Positions 17,766 to 25,018 of a stretch of 64,000 nt of DNA are shown here, one piece after another. A program made the position numbers and the translations under genes. Below the pieces are notes generated by a model. The model made no database searches, had not been told where the DNA came from, and saw only the letters and a program-made list of their open reading frames with translations. How positions within the stretch are numbered: position 1 is the stretch's first letter; every line of letters starts with the position of its first letter. Origin of the DNA: Proteobacteria bacterium UBA981 (lineage in GTDB: Bacteria; Pseudomonadota; Gammaproteobacteria; Ga0077536); the NCBI GenBank assembly GCA_002292285.1, contig DBBP01000027.1:191933-255932 (forward strand). The letters run 5' to 3'.

Positions 17766-20555
17766 ATGGGCAAGACGACTGATGCCCCAAGCCGCTCAAA
17801 TGCGGCGAAAGATGAACCGCTCATAGAAGATATCCGCATGCTTGGGCGTATCCTCGGAGACGTCATCCGCAACCACGACGGAAAAGATGCTTTCGAATTA
17901 ATTGAGCGCGTACGCAAACTCTCGGTCGCCTATCGTTTAAAGGCGGATAAAACAGCTGGACGCCTCCTCGACCGCATGCTCAAGAATCTGAGCGCAGATC
18001 AAACTGTGTCGGTCATTCGGGCGTTCAGCTATTTCTCCCATCTGGCCAATATCGCCGAAGATCAGCATCATGCGCGGCGACGGCACCTGCACGAACGCGC
18101 AGGCGATTTGCAGGAGGGTTCCTTAGCCCTCGCCTTCAAACGTCTGCATGGTGCCGGACACAACTCTGGCGACATCGCGGCGCTGCTGCAAAACGCCTAC
18201 ATCTCTCCCGTGTTAACTGCCCATCCGACCGAAGTTCAGCGCAAAAGTATTCTCGATGCTGAGCGGGCGATTGCCGATCTGTTGGAATCCCGTGACGCTC
18301 TGGCAGGTAAGGCACAGCGAGACGACAACGAAGCGCTCATACGTGCTCGCATCACGCAGCTATGGCAGACCCGGTTGTTGCGCACCAAGAAGCTCGCCGT
18401 AAGCGACGAAATCGCAAACGCGCTGTCGTTTTATCCGGCCGCATTTCTGCGCGAAATTCCGCGCCTTTATCGCGATGTAGAGCAAGCCCTGGATGGGCAT
18501 GACGTCGCGCCGTTCTTGCGCATGGGTCATTGGATGGGCGGCGACCGCGATGGGAATCCGAATGTGACAGCGGCGACGCTGCGCGAGGCACTCGCCCGTC
18601 AGAGCGAAGTAGCGCTTCGTCACTACCTTGACCAGGTTCACGAACTTGGCGCCGAATTGTCGATTTCCAGCGGCTTGGCGCCGGTAACGTCAGACATGAC
18701 CGCGCTCGCAGAGCGTTCGCCGGACGACAATGCCCACCGCCATGACGAGCCTTATCGGCGTGCACTGATCGGGATTTATGCACGTCTCGCGGCGACGCTC
18801 ACTTTGCTGACCGGAACTAAAGCGCCGCGCACAGCGGTGGAACCGCAGCTGGCCTACACCCATGCGGCTGAATTCGATGGTGATTTGGAAGTTATCTCCA
18901 GATCGCTGGACTCACATCACGCTAGCGCCCTTATCACGCCCCGCCTGGCGCCATTGCGCCGTGCGGTGCAGGTGTTTGGTTTTCATCTGGCAACGCTCGA
19001 TCTGCGGCAAAGTTCGGATAAGCATGCCGCCGTAGTTGCTGAATTATTGAAGTTCGCACAGATTGACGGCGACTACCTCGCGCTTCCGGAACAGGCCAGG
19101 GTTGAGTGTCTGTTAGCGCTGTTGAATGACGCCCGCACCCTGCGTGTTCATGCCGCCAATTATTCCAGCCTGGTCGTTGATGAGTTAGCAATTTTCGAAG
19201 CTGCGCTCGAGGCACGCAGGCGCTACGGCGACAACGCGATTCGTCACTACATTATTAGTCACAGCGAAGAAGTCAGCGATCTGCTTGAAGTGTTGTTACT
19301 ACAGAAGGAAGTTGGCCTGCTGCGCGGCACACTTGCGCAGGAGGCAGTCTGCGACCTGATTGTGGTACCACTATTCGAAACCATCGCGGACCTGCGCCGA
19401 GCAGCGTCAATCATGCGCAACTTTTATGCGCTCCCCGGCGTGCTCACAATGATTCAGCGCAGCGGTGCCGAGCAGGAAATCATGCTCGGCTACAGTGACA
19501 GCAACAAGGACGGCGGCTTTTTTACCAGTAACTGGGAGCTCTACCGCGCCGAGGTCGATCTGGTGGAACTATTTGAGCCGCTGGCAGCGTCGCACGGCAT
19601 GACGCTGCGCCTATTCCATGGCCGGGGCGGCACTGTTGGCCGCGGTGGTGGCCCGAGCTACCAGGCCATCCTGGCGCAACCGTCGGGTACGGTTAAGGGT
19701 CAGATTCGCCTGACCGAACAAGGTGAGGTGATCAGCGCGAAGTATGCTCATCCCGATATCGCGCGCCGCAATCTGGAAACGCTCGTCGCTGCCACCATCG
19801 AGGCGACGCTGTTGCATGAGACCAAACAGGTGCCATCTGCATTCCTTGATGCCGCAGCGGTGATCAGTGCAGCAAGCATGGCTGCGTACCGCCAGCTCGT
19901 TTATGACAACGAGCGTTTTAGCGAATACTTCGCCACCACGACGCCGATCCGCGAGATTGCCGAACTCAACCTCGGCTCGCGCCCGGCGGCACGTAAGGCG
20001 ACGCTGGAAATCGCCGATCTACGTGCGATTCCCTGGGGGTTTTCGTGGGGTCAGAGTCGCGTCGTGCTACCAGGTTGGTACGGATTTGGCAGTGCGATCG
20101 AATCGTGGCTTGACGAGGGTGCGGGTGAGCGCGACCAGCGGCTCGCACTGCTACATCGTATGGAACAGGAATGGCCCTTCTTCCGCACACTACTCTCGAA
20201 TCTCGACATGGTGCTGGCCAAGGCCGACCTCAGTATCGCTGCACGCTATGTCGAACTCGCGGGCAGCAGTCATCATGCGCAAAGCATCTTCGCGACTATC
20301 AACGAAGAATGGCAGCGCACCAACGCCGCCCTGGCGATGATCACCGGAGAGACTCAGCGGCTTGCATCCAACCCAGCGCTCGCGCGTTCCATCGAGCATC
20401 GTTTCCCCTATCTCGATCCGTTGAATCACCTGCAGGCAGAACTCCTGCGCCGCTATCGCGAGGACAGTGCATCGGAACGTGAAATCGAGCGACTGCGCCT
20501 GGGGATTCATCTGTCCATCAATGGCATCGCCGCAGGGTTGCGCAATACAGGCTGA
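17766..20555 (+). CDS. ppc: phosphoenolpyruvate carboxylase
   Basis: This anaplerotic enzyme carboxylates PEP to oxaloacetate. About 929 residues from 17766 (MGKTTDAPSRSN). Catalytic and binding motifs are LTAHPTEVQRKSIL, GGDRDGNPNVTA, GYSDSNKDGG and the glycine-rich FHGRGGTVGRGGGP loop. A C-terminal GIAAGLRNTG carries the family's allosteric aspartate/active-site tail. A GTG at 17751 with AGGAG 6 bases upstream is an equally good start and would add five residues. Transcribed alone, with repeats upstream and no recognisable terminator. Confidence 0.97.
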   Translation: MGKTTDAPSRSNAAKDEPLIEDIRMLGRILGDVIRNHDGKDAFELIERVRKLSVAYRLKADKTAGRLLDRMLKNLSADQTVSVIRAFSYFSHLANIAEDQHHARRRHLHERAGDLQEGSLALAFKRLHGAGHNSGDIAALLQNAYISPVLTAHPTEVQRKSILDAERAIADLLESRDALAGKAQRDDNEALIRARITQLWQTRLLRTKKLAVSDEIANALSFYPAAFLREIPRLYRDVEQALDGHDVAPFLRMGHWMGGDRDGNPNVTAATLREALARQSEVALRHYLDQVHELGAELSISSGLAPVTSDMTALAERSPDDNAHRHDEPYRRALIGIYARLAATLTLLTGTKAPRTAVEPQLAYTHAAEFDGDLEVISRSLDSHHASALITPRLAPLRRAVQVFGFHLATLDLRQSSDKHAAVVAELLKFAQIDGDYLALPEQARVECLLALLNDARTLRVHAANYSSLVVDELAIFEAALEARRRYGDNAIRHYIISHSEEVSDLLEVLLLQKEVGLLRGTLAQEAVCDLIVVPLFETIADLRRAASIMRNFYALPGVLTMIQRSGAEQEIMLGYSDSNKDGGFFTSNWELYRAEVDLVELFEPLAASHGMTLRLFHGRGGTVGRGGGPSYQAILAQPSGTVKGQIRLTEQGEVISAKYAHPDIARRNLETLVAATIEATLLHETKQVPSAFLDAAAVISAASMAAYRQLVYDNERFSEYFATTTPIREIAELNLGSRPAARKATLEIADLRAIPWGFSWGQSRVVLPGWYGFGSAIESWLDEGAGERDQRLALLHRMEQEWPFFRTLLSNLDMVLAKADLSIAARYVELAGSSHHAQSIFATINEEWQRTNAALAMITGETQRLASNPALARSIEHRFPYLDPLNHLQAELLRRYREDSASEREIERLRLGIHLSINGIAAGLRNTG

Positions 20556-20828
20556 TGACGGTCTGCTCGATCCCGACAAAGCGACGATTTGGGGGGGTCC
20601 TTAGTCGCGTATCCGACCCTTCGCCCCGACCAATTTGGTCCGAACATTACAACTGGATGTCGCCGTGATCCGATCCTTGCGTAATTGCTGAACGATCCAA
20701 GTCTGACGCGAGAATAAGGTGCTGTCCGCGGGGGGGCGCAACGCTTCGTAGTCAAACGCTACGCAGGCGGCTTCCGTCAACCTGCTCCGGTCCAATAAGC
20801 TCGGTAGCGCCGAATCCGAACCCGCGAT

Positions 20829-21287
20829 TTAAAGTTTTAACTCGGACACGTCGTGCCCTGCGTCGGCACAGGCCTTCACAATCAGTTCTCGGTTTGTACC
20901 GTTGCTTTCGGATAATGCCCAGAGTGTCGCCGCGCGCTTCCCGGTGCGGCAAAACCCCAGCACCGGTCCGGGTATTTCGCTCCGTGCCGCGATGAAGTCT
21001 GCAACGTCTGCAGGCGCAAGCTTGCCCGGGATCACGGGCACGTGCCGATATTCAAGACCAGCCACCGATGCTGCTTCTCTAATCGCCTCAGAAGACGGTT
21101 GATCGGCAGTTTCGTCGTCCGGGCGATTATTGATAATTGATTTGAAACCCTGCCGCGCGAGCTCCGCGAAATCGGCTAGCCACACTTGCGGCGATACCGA
21201 AAAGTTGTCGTTCAATTTCTTGATTTCCACCCGTCTTAGCTCCTGAATAAATGTTTCATGTGTTGTTACTTTGTCGTACGCGATCAT
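20829..21287 (-). CDS. DUF442/TIGR01244 phosphatase-fold sulfur-transfer protein
   Basis: This 152-residue protein has a DUF442 (beta-lactamase-hydrolase-like phosphatase) domain: LNDNFSVSPQVWLADFAELARQGFKSIINNRPDDE, then VPVIPGKL, and the Cys-loop CRTGKRAATLWAL. In Blh proteins DUF442 is fused N-terminal to the metallo-beta-lactamase domain. Here it is a separate gene whose ATG overlaps the stop of the MBL gene by 3 bases. The catalytic Cys and Arg of the P-loop are present. A role in persulfide handling with the dioxygenase-like partner is inferred from context. Confidence 0.8.
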   Translation of the reverse strand: MIAYDKVTTHETFIQELRRVEIKKLNDNFSVSPQVWLADFAELARQGFKSIINNRPDDETADQPSSEAIREAASVAGLEYRHVPVIPGKLAPADVADFIAARSEIPGPVLGFCRTGKRAATLWALSESNGTNRELIVKACADAGHDVSELKL

Positions 21288-22165
21288 GAGTGCGGCAGCG
21301 CACTATTCTTATTACCGCCAAGCGCATTCATCGGAAGCTTCAAGTAAGTTGCGCCGTTCGCTTCGGGTTCGGGGAATGTGCCAGCGCGAATGTTGACCTG
21401 TAGTGCCGGCAGGATGAGTGCAGGTGCGTCCAATCCCGCATCTTTACTTTTTCGGAATGCGACATACGCGTCTTTGGTCGTGTGCTGATTTATTTGTATG
21501 TTGTTGCGTTTCTGTTCTTCAACAGTTGTTGCATAGGCAAGCGGACGATTGTTAGGCATATAGTCGTGGCACATGAACAATCGTGTTTCGTTCGGCATCT
21601 CGTACAGCCGCATAATCGAATCGTAAAGGTCAGCAGCTGAGCCGCCCGGAAAGTCGCAGCGGGCAGAACCGTAATCGGGCATAAACAAGGTGTCGCCGAC
21701 AAACACCGCGTCGCCGATTTTCCATGCCATGTGCGCTGGGGTGTGTCCAGGGGTATGCAGGGCCTCGACTTTCAGATCACCGAAGCCGAGCTGGTCGCCT
21801 GCGTCACTCAGTACATCGAACTGACTACCGTCGACCGCAAACTGCGGGTCAAGATTATAGATATCGCGAAATGTGGCCTGGATTTTTCCGACGCCGGCAC
21901 CGGTCACGCTTTTGGCACCGAAGCGCTCGCGAAAAAATGGCAGGGCAGTGATGTGGTCCGCATGCACGTGCGTATCAATTACGTAGGGGACATCCAGTTC
22001 GTGTTCCTGAATGTAGCGGGCGATAGTCTCAGCAGAATGCCAGGACGTTCGCCCGCTACGAGGTTCGTAGTCGAGCACAGGATCGATAACGATACCGCTG
22101 TGCCCGTCATGGACGACGTAGGACAGCGTAAAGGTCGCGGGGTCGAAAAAGTGTTGAATATTCAT
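21284..22165 (-). CDS. Blh/persulfide dioxygenase-like metallo-beta-lactamase-fold protein
   Basis: This 293-residue protein has the MBL-fold metal motif THVHADH (H66, H68, D70, H71). Further ligands lie in HTPGHTPAHMAW and GDTLFMPDYGSARCDFPGG, and a later His in MCHDYMP. This pattern fits the Blh/ETHE1-like group, which includes non-heme iron persulfide dioxygenases oxidising GSSH to sulfite. It heads a two-gene operon with DUF442, is preceded by a strong sigma-54 promoter, and diverges from a FisR-like activator. Hydrolase activity rather than dioxygenase activity cannot be excluded from sequence. Confidence 0.87.
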   Translation of the reverse strand: MNIQHFFDPATFTLSYVVHDGHSGIVIDPVLDYEPRSGRTSWHSAETIARYIQEHELDVPYVIDTHVHADHITALPFFRERFGAKSVTGAGVGKIQATFRDIYNLDPQFAVDGSQFDVLSDAGDQLGFGDLKVEALHTPGHTPAHMAWKIGDAVFVGDTLFMPDYGSARCDFPGGSAADLYDSIMRLYEMPNETRLFMCHDYMPNNRPLAYATTVEEQKRNNIQINQHTTKDAYVAFRKSKDAGLDAPALILPALQVNIRAGTFPEPEANGATYLKLPMNALGGNKNSALPHS

Positions 22166-22201
22166 TTCAATGTATTCCAGTGTCGCGCTGCTGAAATACG
22201 T

Positions 22202-22217
22202 TGCACAACGTATGCCA
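22202..22217 (-). promoter_or_regulatory. sigma-54 (-24/-12) promoter for the Blh-DUF442 operon
   Basis: On the minus strand TGGCATACGTTGTGCA has the invariant GG and GC at the exact 10-base spacing of the TGGCAC-N5-TTGCA consensus. Transcription would start near 22190, about 25 bases before the Blh start codon. Confidence 0.75.
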
Positions 22218-22278
22218 GATTTAATGGCAGCGTTTTTCCCCGAAATTCCGCGGACCAGAGCGCCCGACGCGCTTGTTT

Positions 22279-22327
22279 CGTTTCATATGAAACGTCTTTA
22301 TGATTTCAACGATTGAAACATTGAAAC
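22279..22327. promoter_or_regulatory. palindrome cluster, probable activator (UAS) sites
   Basis: A perfect 16-bp palindrome CGTTTCATATGAAACG (22279-22294) is followed by TTTCAA-CGA-TTGAAA (22304-22318) and a third half-site TTGAAAC (22321-22327). They sit about 62-125 bases upstream of the Blh sigma-54 promoter and just before the activator's own start. The same core recurs upstream of the transporter operon at 23837-23858. Best read as binding sites of the intervening sigma-54 activator, with possible autoregulation. Confidence 0.65.
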
Positions 22328-22340
22328 ACTAGAGCTGCGT

Positions 22341-23708
22341 ATGCCTGATGACTTCCGCGACCTCGACGCGGTACTCGACAAGTTCGGGCCGCGGGTCGCA
22401 TTTGAGACCCTGACGTCCCTGTTGCCTGACATCGCGGTGTTCGTCGTAGACGGCGACCGCAACATCGTTCTATGGAGCGATGGTGCCGAACAGGTGCTGG
22501 GGTTTTCGCGCAAAGAAGCGCTCGGTCGGCTCTGCCTTGGCGCGATCCGCTGCCGCACGTGCATGCTTGGCTGCGGCCTCGCCGAGCGCGGAACCATCGA
22601 GGGGCATCCGCTCGACCTCTACCGCAAGGACGGGCAAGTCACGCCAACTCGCAAATACGCCAAGGCCATCTACAACGAAGACGGTACTTTCGCCGGCGGC
22701 ATCGAAGTCCTGCTACCGACCGACTCATCGTTTGTCGAGGAACAACCGGCACGGGGCGTGCCGGAGGATGTGCAATATTTCCACGGACTGGTCAGCCGCG
22801 ATCGTGGTATGCATCAGGTTTTCCAGATTGTTCGCAACATTCGCGAAAGCGACGCACCAGTACTCGTGCGCGGTGAAAGTGGCACGGGAAAAGAGCTCAT
22901 CGCACGGGCCGTGCATGACGAGAGCGAGCGTCGCGCGGGCCCGTTCGTCGCGGTCAATTGCGCAGCCTTAACGCCAAGCCTGGTTGAAAGCGAGCTTTTC
23001 GGGCATAAGAAAGGTGCTTTTACCGGCGCCATCGCCGACCGTGCAGGATTGTTTGCGCAAGCCGCGGGCGGCACCCTGTTTCTCGACGAAGTAGCGGAAC
23101 TGCCTTTAGAAATTCAAGCGAAGCTGCTGCGTGTGCTGGAGGCGGGCGTGGTCACCCCGGTAGGATCGAACAACGAAGTGGTCACCGACATGCGCATCAT
23201 CACCGCCACCCATCGCTCATTACGTGACGAAGTCGAAAGCGGCGCGTTTCGAGCCGATCTGATGTACAGGCTGCGCGTAGTGCCGATATTTCTGCCGGCC
23301 TTGTGCGAACGCACAGGTGACGTCGAACTGCTGCTGAACATCTTTTTGAAGGAGCACAACAAGCATAGTGCTCACCATATTGACAGAATTGCGCCAGACG
23401 CTATGCGGGCACTTCTCGAACACGACTGGCCGGGTAACGTGCGCGAGTTGCGCAACACCATCGAATACGCATTCGCCGTCGGTCAAAGTAGCGAGCTTCA
23501 CCGCACCGATCTGCCCCCCGAATTTCGGCAGTCCGCAGCGGCGGCACCCGAAATCGCGCGAATTCAAACGCCCACAGCGCCTGCCGACGAAGCTGCCCAA
23601 ATCGCCGGGGCCCTCACAAAGTGCGACGGCAACGTTGGCCAAGCCGCGGCGTTGCTCGGCATGAGTCGTCCCACTTTCTGGCGCAAGCGGAAAAAATACT
23701 CGCTGTAA
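22341..23708 (+). CDS. FisR-like PAS sigma-54-dependent activator with sensor cysteines
   Basis: This 455-residue activator has an N-terminal PAS-like sensor (residues about 20-130). The AAA+ domain carries GESGTGKE, GAFTGA and GTLFLDEVAE, and a Fis helix-turn-helix closes the protein (NVGQAAALLGMSRPTFWRKR). The sensor carries four cysteines C65, C71, C74 and C78. FisR activators sense sulfane sulfur through three cysteines in the N-terminal region and drive sqr/pdo genes; the spacing here differs. Its location between two sulfur operons with sigma-54 promoters supports that role. Sensing of another thiol-reactive or metal signal is possible. Confidence 0.85.
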   Translation: MPDDFRDLDAVLDKFGPRVAFETLTSLLPDIAVFVVDGDRNIVLWSDGAEQVLGFSRKEALGRLCLGAIRCRTCMLGCGLAERGTIEGHPLDLYRKDGQVTPTRKYAKAIYNEDGTFAGGIEVLLPTDSSFVEEQPARGVPEDVQYFHGLVSRDRGMHQVFQIVRNIRESDAPVLVRGESGTGKELIARAVHDESERRAGPFVAVNCAALTPSLVESELFGHKKGAFTGAIADRAGLFAQAAGGTLFLDEVAELPLEIQAKLLRVLEAGVVTPVGSNNEVVTDMRIITATHRSLRDEVESGAFRADLMYRLRVVPIFLPALCERTGDVELLLNIFLKEHNKHSAHHIDRIAPDAMRALLEHDWPGNVRELRNTIEYAFAVGQSSELHRTDLPPEFRQSAAAAPEIARIQTPTAPADEAAQIAGALTKCDGNVGQAAALLGMSRPTFWRKRKKYSL

Positions 23709-23836
23709 GTCGAGTGCAAGTGTGGTTGACGCTTTTGGTACGGATTGTTGAGAACATGGCAGCGAGATTGCGCAGCTTTCCCGCTCACCACATAGGCATG
23801 TTTCAACGTTTCATGAACCCGTGTATTTCGATCAGA

Positions 23837-23858
23837 TACTGTTTCAAATGAAACAGTA
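23837..23858. promoter_or_regulatory. 22-bp perfect palindrome, probable activator site for pmpA operon
   Basis: Two 10-base arms (TACTGTTTCA / TGAAACAGTA) flank AA. The core GTTTCA...TGAAAC matches the sites at 22279-22327. A looser copy (GTTTCATGAAC) is at 23808-23818 and a half-site (TGAAAC) at 23862-23867. The centre is about 70-80 bases upstream of the sigma-54 promoter at 23918. Confidence 0.65.
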
Positions 23859-23917
23859 CTGTGAAACGATCTAATGTAACGTGTTGATTCTATTTGTATG
23901 TAGCTTGATTTTTGAAC

Positions 23918-23933
23918 TGGCATGCAATCTGCA
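23918..23933 (+). promoter_or_regulatory. sigma-54 (-24/-12) promoter for the YeeE-SulP operon
   Basis: TGGCATGCAATCTGCA keeps GG and GC at the canonical 10-base spacing and shares TGGCAT and TGCA with the promoter at 22202-22217. The leader to the first start codon is about 115 bases. Confidence 0.75.
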
Positions 23934-24061
23934 TTTGTTCACTTCAGGTAGGCGTACATAAAGGGCGGCGGTATCGCTTCGGCTCTTTTTATCGCCCTCG
24001 ACCACGCGCCGACACGAACACGTCGGTGCCCGATTTCACTAGGCAAGAGGATGTCTGACAC

Positions 24062-24493
24062 ATGGAAACAACATTCACCCCGCTACTGGGTCTCACCGGC
24101 GGAGCCCTCATCGGCCTCGCCGCTGGTCTGTTTTTGCTTCTGAACGGACGCGTCGCCGGAATTAGCGGCGTTCTCGGGGGCAGCATTTTCTCTGCTCGGG
24201 GCGATCGGGCCTGGCGCTTCACTTTCATTGCCGGACTGCCGCTCGGCGCAGCACTCGGCACCTGGCTGACAGGCGACGCGCTCGGCTTCGCTATTGCGAG
24301 TAATCCCGCGCTGCTCATTGCCGGCGGCTTACTGGTCGGCGTTGGTACCCAGCTTGGCAGTGGTTGCACCAGCGGCCACGGCGTCTGCGGGATGGCGCGC
24401 GGTTCGCGACGCTCAATTGTGGCGACAGTGACGTTCATGCTGGTAGCTGGTTTAACCGTCTACATCGCGCGTCACCTAATCGGAGGTCTGTGA
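24062..24493 (+). CDS. YeeE/YedE-family sulfur transporter, N-terminal half
   Basis: This 143-residue membrane protein has about four hydrophobic segments and the conserved cysteine motif GSGCTSGHGVCGMARGS, typical of YeeE/YedE (TsuA-like) transporters of thiosulfate or other sulfur species. In this group (PmpA/PmpB type) the two halves are separate genes; the partner starts inside the TGATG overlap. It follows the sigma-54 promoter and is probably induced with the Blh operon. Confidence 0.85.
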   Translation: METTFTPLLGLTGGALIGLAAGLFLLLNGRVAGISGVLGGSIFSARGDRAWRFTFIAGLPLGAALGTWLTGDALGFAIASNPALLIAGGLLVGVGTQLGSGCTSGHGVCGMARGSRRSIVATVTFMLVAGLTVYIARHLIGGL

Positions 24494-24954
24494 TGAAAAA
24501 TATCTATGCGCTTATTTGCGGCACCACGTTCGGCGTTGGCCTGGCGGTATCCGGGATGACGAATCCGGCCAAAGTGCTCGGCTTTCTCGACGTTGCCGGA
24601 CATTGGGATGCGACGCTTGCCCTGGTTATGGGTAGCGCGCTGTTAGTGAGTGCGGTGGCAGCACGCTTTGCGCGCCAACGCGGCAGCACCTTGCTGGGCG
24701 AGTCTTTTGCGCTGCCAACCCGTAGAGACCTCGATCCGCAGCTCATTACCGGGGCGTCATTGTTCGGCATCGGCTGGGGATTAGTTGGTTTGTGTCCCGG
24801 GCCAGCGCTCGCGGGTCTGGTTCGGGGCAATGTCGAATTACTTATCTTTGTCGGCGCGATGATCACGGGTGTCATCGGTTATCGCCTGGCGATGCGAATT
24901 CTCGACCAGGGGCCCCGTGACGCAGGCGGCGTGACCGGTTCGATGGCCAGCTAG
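24493..24954 (+). CDS. YeeE/YedE-family sulfur transporter, C-terminal half (DUF6691)
   Basis: The start is set at 24493 (MKNIYALICGTTFGVGLAVSGMTNPAKVLGF), overlapping the previous stop by one base; a longer upstream frame from 24364 lies inside the partner gene and is ignored. The 153 residues contain four hydrophobic segments and the second pore motif GWGLVGLCPGPALAGL with a conserved Cys. Together with the previous gene it would make one complete transporter in the inner membrane. Confidence 0.85.
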   Translation: MKNIYALICGTTFGVGLAVSGMTNPAKVLGFLDVAGHWDATLALVMGSALLVSAVAARFARQRGSTLLGESFALPTRRDLDPQLITGASLFGIGWGLVGLCPGPALAGLVRGNVELLIFVGAMITGVIGYRLAMRILDQGPRDAGGVTGSMAS

Positions 24955-25018
24955 CGCAATCAAGGCAGTTACTCAGCGGCTACACTGCTCCAAATAAGGC
25001 CACAAGGGTCTCACGGCA

